Source: Oscillospiraceae bacterium
Lineage (GTDB): Bacteria > Bacillota > Clostridia > Oscillospirales > Oscillospiraceae
NCBI GenBank assembly: GCA_031290515.1
Contig: JAITNK010000026.1
Location: forward strand, 1 to 39,848
DNA: 39,848 nt
Direction: 5' to 3'
Shown: positions 19,484 through 28,900 of the stretch, piece by piece
How the letters are laid out: each line of letters starts with the position of its first letter
How positions within the stretch are numbered: position 1 is the stretch's first letter
Position numbers and translations under genes: made by a program
Notes under the pieces: model-generated
What the model saw: only the letters and a program-made list of their open reading frames with translations
What the model was told of the DNA's origin: nothing
The model's database searches: none

Positions 19484-19663
19484 ATGGCTGTCCCGAAAAG
19501 TAAAACGTCGAAGGCCCGCCGCGACAAGCGGCGCAGCTCCCACTGGAAGCTCGCGGTTCCGGGCGTTGTCAAATGCCCGAAATGCGGCGAGTTCAAGCTC
19601 CCGCACAGAGCCTGCCGCGCCTGCGGCACATATAACGGACGCGACGTTATCTCGGTAGACTGA
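19484..19663 (+). CDS. rpmF: 50S ribosomal protein L32 (59 aa, absent from the supplied ORF track)
   Basis: [62 protein letters not shown] ggaggt. Confidence 0.96.
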   Translation: MAVPKSKTSKARRDKRRSSHWKLAVPGVVKCPKCGEFKLPHRACRACGTYNGRDVISVD

Positions 19664-19682
19664 TAGCGCGGCGCGTCTTACG

Positions 19683-19710
19683 AAAAAATGCGGGGATTCC
19701 CGCATTTTTG
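19683..19710 (+). terminator. Intrinsic terminator after rpmF
   Basis: AAAAAATGCGGG-gat-TCCCGCATTTTT. Confidence 0.85.
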
Positions 19711-19726
19711 CTTGACGAGGGCGGCG

Positions 19727-21058
19727 GTGAGCGGAGTGGCGGATTTTTACGGAAGCGTAATAACGGACGCCGCGGCGGGTTCCCCCGCTGCGGCGGCGGA
19801 CGTGCGCGCCGGAGACTCGCTCGTCCGCATAAACGGACATATAATCGAGGACGTGCTTGATTACCGCTACTACGCCTACGACGCGCGGCTTCTGCTCGAA
19901 CTCAGGCGCGGCGGGAAAATCGTGTTCAAGCGCGTCCGCAAACGCGACGGAAGCGAACTCGGGCTGACGTTTGAGACCTATCTGATGAACGGCGAGCGTT
20001 CCTGCGCAAACCGGTGCATTTTCTGCTTTATCGACCAGCTTCCGCGCGGAATGCGAAGCACGCTGTACTACAAGGACGACGACGCGCGGCTGTCGTTCCT
20101 GCAAGGGAATTACATTACGCTGACGAATATGTCGGAACGCGAAATCGGGCGCGTAATCGCGCTCCGCGTGTCCCCGCTGAACGTCTCGGTGCATACGATG
20201 AACCCGGAACTGCGGGCGTATATGCTCGGAAACCCCGGAGGAGCCGGCGGAGTTGACGTTATACGCCGTCTCGCGGCGGCGGGGATTACGCTGAACTGTC
20301 AAATCGTGCTGTGCCGCGGCGTGAATGACGGCGCGGAGCTTGACCGTACAATGCGCGGGCTTGCGGAGCTTTATCCCGCGGTCGCGAGCGTTTCGGTCGT
20401 ACCCGCCGGGCTTACGAAGTACCGCGGCGGACTCGCGAAGCTCGAGCCGTACGACCGCGAATCGGCGCGCGCGGAGGTCGAGCGGACGGAAGCGTTCGCG
20501 CAAAAGTGTCTGACCGAATACGGCTCGCGGATTTTTTTCGTCGCCGACGAGCTGTATCTCAAAGCGGGACTCGGTATTCCGCAGGACGCGGCGTACGAGG
20601 ACTATCCGCAGCTTGAAAACGGCGTGGGAATGCTGCGCTCGCTGATAACGGAGTTCGGGGACGCGCTCGAATCGGAGACGCTGCGAAGCACCGGAGCGGG
20701 TTTTACGGCGGTTACGGGGCTTGCGGCGGAAAAATTCGTGAACGAATTGTTATCGGACGCGCAAAGCTCCGGAAAGTATGGTACAATAAAGGGCAGGGTA
20801 CTCGGCGCGGTCAACCGCTTCTTCGGCGAGACCGTGGACGTGGCGGGTCTCGTCACCGGGTCGGACGTTATACGGACGCTGCGTGAAAATCTCCCGGTCG
20901 GGGAGCGTCTGCTGATACCGCGCAATATGCTGCGGCACGGCGGGACGATGTTTCTCGACGACGTTACCGCGGAGGACGTTGAGCGCGAGTTCGGCGTCGC
21001 CGTGCGCGTAGTCGAAAACGACGGCGCGGACTTGCTCCGCGCGATGCTCGGACACTGA
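19727..21058 (+). CDS. DUF512 family protein (PDZ plus radical-SAM-like)
   Basis: PDZ-like GSPAAAADVRAGDSLVRINGH and CANRCIFCFIDQLPRGMR; likely GTG start 19727 (or 19736), since the upstream ATG at 19688 lies in the terminator. Confidence 0.85.
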   Translation: MSGVADFYGSVITDAAAGSPAAAADVRAGDSLVRINGHIIEDVLDYRYYAYDARLLLELRRGGKIVFKRVRKRDGSELGLTFETYLMNGERSCANRCIFCFIDQLPRGMRSTLYYKDDDARLSFLQGNYITLTNMSEREIGRVIALRVSPLNVSVHTMNPELRAYMLGNPGGAGGVDVIRRLAAAGITLNCQIVLCRGVNDGAELDRTMRGLAELYPAVASVSVVPAGLTKYRGGLAKLEPYDRESARAEVERTEAFAQKCLTEYGSRIFFVADELYLKAGLGIPQDAAYEDYPQLENGVGMLRSLITEFGDALESETLRSTGAGFTAVTGLAAEKFVNELLSDAQSSGKYGTIKGRVLGAVNRFFGETVDVAGLVTGSDVIRTLRENLPVGERLLIPRNMLRHGGTMFLDDVTAEDVEREFGVAVRVVENDGADLLRAMLGH

Positions 21059-21088
21059 AGCCGCAAACTAAACGCCGAAAGGTACTGA

Positions 21089-22408
21089 ATGAAACCGCTT
21101 ATCGCAATCGTGGGACGACCGAACGTCGGGAAATCTATGCTATTCAACCGAATAACCGGCAGGCGCAGCGCGATTGTCGAAGACACGCCGGGCGTTACGC
21201 GCGACAGACTTTACGGTTCGTCCGACTGGGCGGGACGCGACTTCGCGATTGTTGACACCGGCGGAATCGAGCCGAAAACCGATAATGAGATTCTGCTTTT
21301 TATGCGCGAACAGGCGGTTATCGCAATCGAAACGGCGGACGTTATTGTGCTTGTCTGCGATATTACGACCGGAGTCACCGCGGCGGACGGCGAAGTCGCG
21401 GCTATGCTGAAGCGTTCCGGAAAGCCGGTCTGCGTAGCGGTCAACAAAATGGACTCGATAGGACCGGACGACCCGGGGATTTACGAGTTTTATTCGCTCG
21501 GACTCGGCGACCCGGTTGCCGTTTCCGCGGTTCACGGTCACGGCACCGACGACCTGCTCGACTTCTGCATAAAGCATTTCCCGGACAACCGGGACGGCGG
21601 GGAAGAGGGCGACCGCATACCGGTCGCGATTATCGGCAAACCGAACGCCGGGAAATCGTCGCTGCTCAACAACATTCTCGGCGAGGAGCGCGTCATCGTG
21701 TCGGAGGTAATGGGTACGACGCGGGACGCAATCGACGCGGAATTTGAAAACGGATACGGAAAGTATCTGTTTATCGACACGGCGGGAATCCGCCGCCGCT
21801 CGCGCGTGGACACCGCAATCGAGGCTTACAGCGTTATGCGCGCGGAGGCGGCAATCGAGCGTTGCGCCGTCTGCCTGATTATGATTGACGCGACCGCCGG
21901 GGTTACGGAGCAGGACACCAAGGTCGCGGGACTCGCTCACGAGGCGGGCAAGGCTTCGGTAATCGTCGTCAACAAGTGGGACCTCGTCGAAAAAGAGACC
22001 GGCACAATGGAGAAAATGCGTCAGGAAGTCCTGCGCGACCTGCCGTATATGACGTACGCGCCGGTTGCGTTCATCTCCGCGAAAACCGGTTCGCGGGTAG
22101 ACCGGCTTTTTGAGCTTATCAACTACGTCGATAACCAGTCCGCGACGCGAATCACGACCGGAATGCTGAACGAAATTCTCGCGGACGCGGTCGCGCGGGT
22201 TCAGCCGCCGACGGATAAAGGGCGCAGACTTAAAATATACTATATCACGCAGACCTCGGTTCGCCCGCCGACTTTTGTAATGTTCTGCAACGACACGGAG
22301 CTGTTTCACTTCTCGTACAAACGCTATCTCGAAAACAGAATCCGCGAGACGTTCGGACTCGAGGGTACTCCGGTGCGGATAATCGTCCGCGAGCGCGGCG
22401 ACGAGTAG
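21089..22408 (+). CDS. der: Ribosome biogenesis GTPase Der
   Basis: Two G domains (GRPNVGKSMLFN; GKPNAGKSSLLN) and KH-like C-terminus. Confidence 0.97.
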   Translation: MKPLIAIVGRPNVGKSMLFNRITGRRSAIVEDTPGVTRDRLYGSSDWAGRDFAIVDTGGIEPKTDNEILLFMREQAVIAIETADVIVLVCDITTGVTAADGEVAAMLKRSGKPVCVAVNKMDSIGPDDPGIYEFYSLGLGDPVAVSAVHGHGTDDLLDFCIKHFPDNRDGGEEGDRIPVAIIGKPNAGKSSLLNNILGEERVIVSEVMGTTRDAIDAEFENGYGKYLFIDTAGIRRRSRVDTAIEAYSVMRAEAAIERCAVCLIMIDATAGVTEQDTKVAGLAHEAGKASVIVVNKWDLVEKETGTMEKMRQEVLRDLPYMTYAPVAFISAKTGSRVDRLFELINYVDNQSATRITTGMLNEILADAVARVQPPTDKGRRLKIYYITQTSVRPPTFVMFCNDTELFHFSYKRYLENRIRETFGLEGTPVRIIVRERGDE

Positions 22409-22466
22409 GCATACGGGCGGCGATTATGAAGAATTGCGGAGCCGCGCGCGGCGTACGAACCTGATA

Positions 22467-22520
22467 GCGGGACGCGTCGGATACGCGCTTTTTCGGGAAA
22501 AGCCGCAAAAGCAGAGTATG
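22467..22520 (+). repeat. Second dispersed repeat family, copy 2
   Basis: agcgggacgcgtcggatacgcgctttttcgggaaaagccgcaaaagcagagtatg. Confidence 0.65.
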
Positions 22521-22551
22521 GTTTGCGCGGAAAGGGGGAGCAAATGCTGCT

Positions 22552-23223
22552 ATGAATGAATATCTTACCTACGCGCTTATAGTCGTCGAGGCTTACATTA
22601 TCGGCGGCGTTAACGGCGCGCTCATCACGTCAAAATATCTGTACCGGCGCGACATCCGCGAATACGGCAGCGGCAACCCGGGACTTACGAACTTCTACCG
22701 GGTGTTCGGCAAGGCGGGAGTCCTGCTCGTCGTCATAATCGACGTTGCGAAAACGGCGGGACCCGTGTTTATAGGCTGGTGGCTCGCGGCGAAATTCGGG
22801 TGGTCGGGGCTTACCGGGCGCACAACGGCTGGAATCGGAGTCGTACTCGGGCACTGTTTTCCGCTGTTTTACAAGTTCAAGGGCGGTAAAGCGGTTCTCG
22901 CGCTCGGAGTGCTGCTGTTTACAATCGACTGGCACTGCTCGGTTATCGGCTGGGGTACTTTTCTCGTAATCGTCGCGGCGACGAGGTACGTCTCGCTCGG
23001 CGCGGTTATCGGCTGTCTCGGGTACCCGGCGGGACTGCTGCTGTTCCGCATCGGCAGACCGGTTGACTGGATAGTCGCGGCGGTTTCGTGCGGCATACTC
23101 ATAGCGCGGCACTCCGCGAACATTAACCGGCTCGTACACGGCGCGGAGCACAAACTGTCGCTCGGGCTGCGCGGCAAAACGCGCGGAAAATCCGGTGTAA
23201 AACGGGGGGAAAAGCAGCGATGA
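22552..23223 (+). CDS. plsY: Acyl-phosphate glycerol-3-phosphate acyltransferase
   Basis: YGSGNPGLTNFYRVFGKAG, GHCFPLFYKFKGGKAV. Confidence 0.93.
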   Translation: MNEYLTYALIVVEAYIIGGVNGALITSKYLYRRDIREYGSGNPGLTNFYRVFGKAGVLLVVIIDVAKTAGPVFIGWWLAAKFGWSGLTGRTTAGIGVVLGHCFPLFYKFKGGKAVLALGVLLFTIDWHCSVIGWGTFLVIVAATRYVSLGAVIGCLGYPAGLLLFRIGRPVDWIVAAVSCGILIARHSANINRLVHGAEHKLSLGLRGKTRGKSGVKRGEKQR

Positions 23224-24212
23224 ACACCGCGGTTCTCGGCGCGGGCAGCTGGGGCATAGCCCTCGCGGACAAGCTCTTTGAAAATGGACACTCCGTCGCG
23301 CTCTGGGCGAAGCCGGAGCTTTGCGCGGAGCTTACGAAAACGCGCGAAAACCCGCGGCTTCCCGGCGTGATTATTCCGGACGGAATCCGAATCACCGGCG
23401 AAATCGAGGCAGCAAGCCCGGCGGAGCTTATAATAATCGCGCCGGCGTCGTACTCTGTGCGCGATTATATGACGCGTCTGCGCGGCTGCGCGCGGGACGG
23501 CGCGGTCGTCGTCTGCGCGTCGAAAGGCATTGACGCGGCGACCGGCGCGCGCTTTTCCGAGGTCGCGGAGGATATATTCGGCGGCTCGGTGCGGTTCGTT
23601 GCGCTGTCGGGACCGACTCACGCGGAGGAGGTCGAGCGCAAGGTGCCGACCGCCTGCGTTGCGGCGTCGAAAGACGCGGCGGCGGCGGAGCTTACGCAGG
23701 ACGCGCTGTTTTCGGAGAATTTCCGCGTCTACACGACGGACGATGTGGTCGGAGTCGAAATCTGTGCCGCGCTCAAAAACGTAATCGCGCTGTGCGCCGG
23801 GGTTTGCGACGGACTCGGCTTCGGCGACAACACTATTGCGACGCTCGCCACGCGCGGACTGTGGGAAATCACAAAGCTCGTGAAAGCTCTCGGCGGGCGG
23901 AGCGAAACCGTGTCCGGACTCGCGGGACTCGGCGACCTGATAGTAACCTGCACGTCGCGGCACTCGCGGAACCGCCGCGCGGGAGTCTATATCGGCGAGG
24001 GATACACGGCTGAAGCGGCGATGGAAAAGGTCGGCGCGGTGGTCGAGGGCTATTTTGCCGCGAACGCCGCGCGGCTGCTCGCGGAACGCCGTTCGGTCGA
24101 TATGCCGATTTGCGCCGAAGCGTATCGGGTACTGTACGAACACAAAAATCCGCGTCAGGCGATACGCGAACTTATGTCCCGCGGGAAGAAAAGCGAGAGC
24201 GGAGAAAATTAG
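23220..24212 (+). CDS. gpsA: NAD(P)-dependent glycerol-3-phosphate dehydrogenase
   Basis: GAGSWGIALA, LSGPTHAEEV, GLGDLIVTCTSRHSRNRR. Confidence 0.96.
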   Translation: MNTAVLGAGSWGIALADKLFENGHSVALWAKPELCAELTKTRENPRLPGVIIPDGIRITGEIEAASPAELIIIAPASYSVRDYMTRLRGCARDGAVVVCASKGIDAATGARFSEVAEDIFGGSVRFVALSGPTHAEEVERKVPTACVAASKDAAAAELTQDALFSENFRVYTTDDVVGVEICAALKNVIALCAGVCDGLGFGDNTIATLATRGLWEITKLVKALGGRSETVSGLAGLGDLIVTCTSRHSRNRRAGVYIGEGYTAEAAMEKVGAVVEGYFAANAARLLAERRSVDMPICAEAYRVLYEHKNPRQAIRELMSRGKKSESGEN

Positions 24213-24258
24213 CAGCCGGTAATTGAGAAGCTGCGCGTCCGCACCGCAGTTTGCGGCG

Positions 24259-24338
24259 GGCATTGCGGCACAGGCGTGTCACGTCCGGCGTCTTGCCGAA
24301 CCGCGAATATCGGGTGGGATTCGCCCGACCGAGCGGCT
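24259..24338 (+). repeat. Composite dispersed repeat (third copy)
   Basis: GGCATTGCGGCACAGGCGTGTCACGTCCGGCGTCTTGCCGAACC...GGGTGGGATTCGCCCGACCGAGCGG. Confidence 0.75.
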
Positions 24339-24349
24339 AATCAATATGT

Positions 24350-24373
24350 AACGCCGTCCTTCGGGACGGCGTT
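24350..24373. terminator. Bidirectional intrinsic terminator
   Basis: AACGCCGTCC-TTCG-GGACGGCGTT between convergent genes. Confidence 0.85.
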
Positions 24374-24377
24374 TGCT

Positions 24378-25277
24378 CTACGCCGGGGTGAGAAGCCCCT
24401 CGACGCCCGGAAGGTCGCCGAGCCGGCTCGTATACTTCTCCATACTGCGCCCGAGCTTTATCGCTTCGTCGTAGACCTCGGGATAGTTCTCCTTTGCGTC
24501 CGCGAGGATTTCGTACACGCTGCGGTTTTCGCCGCCGGCGAACGCGTTGAACGCTTCGCACATCAGCTTGTTTTTGAGCTGCGTCGGCGTTGAGATCAGC
24601 TTTGTCCGCGTGACCGGCTGGCGGAGTTTCGGCTTCGTGAAGTATACGACCGATGTGTCGCCGTACGCGTACGCTTCTTCTTCGGTGTAACCGGCTTCGC
24701 GCGCCGCGTCGGTGAACGCCCTGCACATCGCCGGGTCCGGGAACCGGAGCGTCGTCACAAGCTCAAGGTCCCGCGGCTCGGAGAACTCGGCGAGCTTGAA
24801 GCCCGTGAGCCACCAGTGACGCCCGCGCCGCGTGAACAGCAGTTCGCCGTTCCGGTAGAGGCTCGCCGCCATATCGAGCAGCTCGCCGTCCGGGACGCTC
24901 TCAAACCAGCGCGTTCCGAGCAGGTTGTACCCGGAGTCGCGGTAGATGCCGACCTCGCAGCCGGTGGTCAGGTCGTACTGACCTTTCCACAGCTCGACGA
25001 GATAAACCCTGTCGTTGTAGATGAAGTATACCGGCTCGCAGTCGATAATCATACCGGAGAGAGCCGTTCCCTCGTCGTACAGCGAGCAGTAGCCGTACCG
25101 CCGCTGCCACGCGTCCACGCGCGTGTAGAAAACGTTCTGCGCCGCGTCGTAGCCGTATCCGAAACCGGCTATCAGACGCATTATTTCGTTTGCGCCGTCG
25201 CTGAGCGGGATGCCGGATTCGTCCGCCGGCGCGCCGTAACGCGGTCCCGCCGCGTCAGTCCGTGAACTTGCGTACAC
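24378..25277 (-). CDS. DUF4474 domain protein
   Basis: GYGYDAAQNVFYTRVDAWQRRYGYCSLYDEG...MIIDCEPVYF...LWKGQYDLTTGCEVGIY. Confidence 0.8.
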   Translation of the reverse strand: MYASSRTDAAGPRYGAPADESGIPLSDGANEIMRLIAGFGYGYDAAQNVFYTRVDAWQRRYGYCSLYDEGTALSGMIIDCEPVYFIYNDRVYLVELWKGQYDLTTGCEVGIYRDSGYNLLGTRWFESVPDGELLDMAASLYRNGELLFTRRGRHWWLTGFKLAEFSEPRDLELVTTLRFPDPAMCRAFTDAAREAGYTEEEAYAYGDTSVVYFTKPKLRQPVTRTKLISTPTQLKNKLMCEAFNAFAGGENRSVYEILADAKENYPEVYDEAIKLGRSMEKYTSRLGDLPGVEGLLTPA

Positions 25278-25686
25278 GAAGCTCGGGAGCTTTCGCGCCG
25301 TTGCCGTTCGCCTTGTACACCGGCGCGGGGGAGAACGGTATGCGGCTCCCCTGGTTTATGAGAGCGTACGTCTCAGGCGGCTCTCCGCCGTAACCGGGCT
25401 TGCCGGAGCCGTTGTCGGGCTTGCCGTAAACCGGGTTGTCGTAGCTCGGCTTGTTTCCGGGGGACTGCGGCGCGTTCGGATAGTCCGGCGGGCAGTCGGG
25501 CTTGACCGCGGGCGGAGGCTCGGGTTCCGCGGGTTTAAGCGCGGGCGGCTGCGGACGCGGCTTCGGAATCACAGGCTTTTTCGGTCTGCCGTGCAGAAAC
25601 TTCGTCACGCCCGCGCCGAAAACGGCCGCGAGAATGAACAGCCCCCAGAAAAGGGGGCTTGAGATGAGATAAACAAGTGCGCCCAT
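25255..25686 (-). CDS. Membrane-anchored Pro-rich hypothetical protein
   Basis: 143 aa; one TM at the N-terminus; overlaps the downstream ORF start. Confidence 0.6.
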   Translation of the reverse strand: MGALVYLISSPLFWGLFILAAVFGAGVTKFLHGRPKKPVIPKPRPQPPALKPAEPEPPPAVKPDCPPDYPNAPQSPGNKPSYDNPVYGKPDNGSGKPGYGGEPPETYALINQGSRIPFSPAPVYKANGNGAKAPELRVRKFTD

Positions 25687-25817
25687 ATCGCGTTTCTCCT
25701 GTCGTCGGGGGCGCGGCAGGCGCGCCCCACGGAATTTGCGCGGCTTACGCCGCCTCGCAGTTTATGCCGAAAACCGCCGCGGCGTTACGCGTATGAGCAA
25801 AATACGCTATGTTGCGC

Positions 25818-25846
25818 TTGCAACATCAAAAACGATGTGCTATACT
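25818..25846 (+). promoter_or_regulatory. SigA promoter with extended -10 for the VWA gene
   Basis: TTGCAA-17 nt-TATACT preceded by TGC. Confidence 0.75.
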
Positions 25847-25906
25847 GTGACCATAAAATTTCGCCGTAACCGGCTGTAAACCGCAAAAAGAGAGGTACGA
25901 AAAGGG

Positions 25907-28900
25907 ATGGGTAACGCGGGGATTCAGATAGCGGCGGGACTTGCGCCGCTTGTATTATTCTGCGCAGTCGCGGCTCTGGTCGCGAAGCGCGGGAAACTGC
26001 GGTTTATCGCGCTCGGCGGAGCCGCGCTCGTCATTGCGGCGGCGGTATTTTTCCCGTCGCTCGGGACGCTTAAAGCGAACGCGGCGGGCAGTCTCGACGA
26101 ACTCGGGCTGGTGTACGCCGTTGCGGACGCCGGGGACGACGCGCTCGCCCTCGAAATGCTCGGAGAGCTGCGCCGCGACACGATGTACAGACCGGAGTAC
26201 GCGCTCGCCGCGGCGCGGATAAGCGCGTCCGGCGGGGACACGGCGGCGGCGAAAGCGTTGTACCTTAAGACCGGAGCCGACTTTCCGAAGTCGTCGGGAG
26301 AGCTTGAAACCGTGACCGGGCTTGCCGCGCTCGACCTCGAGTACTACGGCGCGGCTTCGCCGGAGAATGCGGCGGACGCCGCGGCGCGGCGCGGCGAAGC
26401 CGTCAAAGCGGCCAAGGAGAGCTTCGCGGAGGTCATAGAGGACGCGATAGGCGAGGACCCGGACAAAAAACTGCAAAAGGCGGCGGGCTTCATCGTGGGA
26501 GCCGGACGCGCGCACTCGGCGTTCCTGAAAGGCGAGCTTGACGACACTTCGGAAACGTCGAAAGAACTTAAAAAGCTCGACAGCTTTCTCTCGGAAACGC
26601 CGGAGGGAGCCGCCTCGCCGCAGCTCCGTCTCGCGCGGCTGAAGTATCAGCTGCTGACCGAAAATTACAAGAAAATCGCGCAGTCGTCGGACGAAAACTC
26701 CGACTATAACGAGCTTCTGATCGTCTCCGAGCTTTACCTGAACGGACTCGTGAAAAACGGCGACTTTCAGGGCGAGTTCGGAAGCGCGAACCGCGAAAAA
26801 TACGAGACGGTGTACAACCGCCTGTCGGATATTTACACCGAAGATTACCAGACGAAGCCGCGCGAGGAGCGCAAGTCCGCAAGGTCGCTGCTTGACGCGC
26901 TCGGCACGGTAGCCGAGAACCCCGCGCTCGGCAGAATCGAAGAAAAACTGCTCGGCTACGCGGAGTCCGATAACGCGCTTGACGCGTCGAAAGTTTGGCT
27001 TCAGGCGGCGAAAATCGAACACGCGCTCGGCAACGACGTGCGCGTCGGCGAGTTCCTCGACCGCTCGCTCGACACGGTCGGCGACTGCGAGGACAGCTCG
27101 TTTACCGCGCCGATGTATCAGCTTGCCGGTATCATTTCCGACAAGGATTCGCCGGAGCGGCTGCGCGACGCTGCGAAGTACGCCGAAGCCGTGCTGTCAA
27201 ATAATATGACGGTGAAACTGCCCGCGTCGGTGGCGCAGGGGGTTGACAGCGGGTCGCTCGCCGGAAATATGAAAGAACAGCTCGAGACTTACGTCAGCCA
27301 GAAGCGTATGTCCGTCAAAATCGTAAACGTAGACACAACGGACTTCGGCAGCCGCGGCGAAATCCGCGCGACGGTGAACTTCCGCGACACGAAGTTCACG
27401 GACGCCGGCGCGCTTGCCGCGGAGCTTCAAATCACCGATTGCGGACTGCAAATCACAGACTTTGAGATTGAAAAGGTCAACTACGGCTCGGCGAATATCC
27501 TGCTGTGCGTGGACGTTTCGGGCAGTATGGACGGCGATAAAATCAAGCGGCTGCGCGAAGCCGTCGCGCTGTTCGTCTCCGGCAAGGAGGACATCGAGAA
27601 CATTTCAATTATCGCGTTTGACGACGGCGTGTCCGGCGAATGGCCGTTCGGCACGTCCGTTTCCGACCTTGAGGCGGCGGCGGACTCGCTCTACGCCGGC
27701 GGCGGAACGAATATGTACGGCGCGCTCATCGAGTCGATTGAGCGGTTTGAGGTTCGTCCGGGCGAAATCAACAGCATAATCCTTATGTCGGACGGGCAGG
27801 ACAACTACCCCGCGTCGTTCGAGGCGATAGAGCGCAACATCGGCGCGCCTTGCCGGGACAGGGGCATAACCGTATACTCAATCGGTTTCGGAAGCGACGC
27901 GGATATAATTTATCTCAATGAGCTTGCCTCGGTCACGGGAGGATTTTACCTGAACGCAAACGAGTCGGACAGTACGTCGAGCGTCAATCAGCTCAGCGAA
28001 TTTTTCGAGGGGCTGCGCGCGCAGATTCTGAACCAGTACCTGATTACGTTCAAAGCGACCGACACGCTCAGCTACTCGCGCGAACTTATCGTGCAGCTCG
28101 GCGCGTCCGGACTCGACTACGACAAAGCGGCGTATTATCTCGGCGGCGGCGGAAACTCTATCGCCGACCCGGACGTGGAGCCTGAAGAGTCGCCCGTGTA
28201 TTTGCAGGGAAAAGCCGTCTTCGGGTTCGAGCCGCGGCTGCTGTTCAAAAACGGCAAAACGCAGACCGTACTGCTTCGCGGCGCGGGTTTTGAGAGCGGA
28301 GACACGGCTTCCGTCACGCTCCGCGGCACGGTGACTGGAATGGAGTACAACCTCGGGGCGTCAATCGTTGATTCCGGCTCGGTTTCGGTGACGATACCCG
28401 CCGGAATCGCAGTCGATATTTACGACGCGGACGTTAAGATTAACGGAAAATTCGCGTTGCTGCGCAAAGGGTTCAGCGTATTCGTTCAGGGCGGAGAAAT
28501 CGTAACCGAGTTCGGGCAGTACAGGTTCACGTCGTACATAAAGAACGAGGATTACGGCGAAACCGTGCTGTCGGGCTTCGTGCGTATGAACGGCTGGCTC
28601 GATTTCAACGACGCGGTGAGACTCTCGGGGGACCTTGACGGCAGCGTCGCGTACCTGACGGATCTTTACGGTTCGCAGGTCGCGTATAACTCGCCGGGCA
28701 GTACCGGAATCGCGGCGACGCTCGCCGGGACGGGGCAGAAGCTGTACCTGCCGCCGCTCGGCGTGGTAGCTCTCGCGAACGACGCGGTTTACGAGAGCGC
28801 GAACGGCGCGGTCAGGGTCGAGGCGTTCCCGACATCCGGGATTCGCGTCGGCGGACTGTTCGCGTTCGGTTCGGGTCGGCTTTCGCTGTACCCGAACCGG

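Noticed and set aside
17933-20503. 856-aa minus-strand ORF across rplM-rpsI-DUF177-rpmF-DUF512
   Set aside because: Antisense to five well-supported genes; Arg-rich composition typical of spurious ORFs in GC-rich DNA.
22869-24263. 464-aa minus-strand ORF antisense to plsY/gpsA
   Set aside because: Overlaps clear plsY and gpsA; no recognisable motif.
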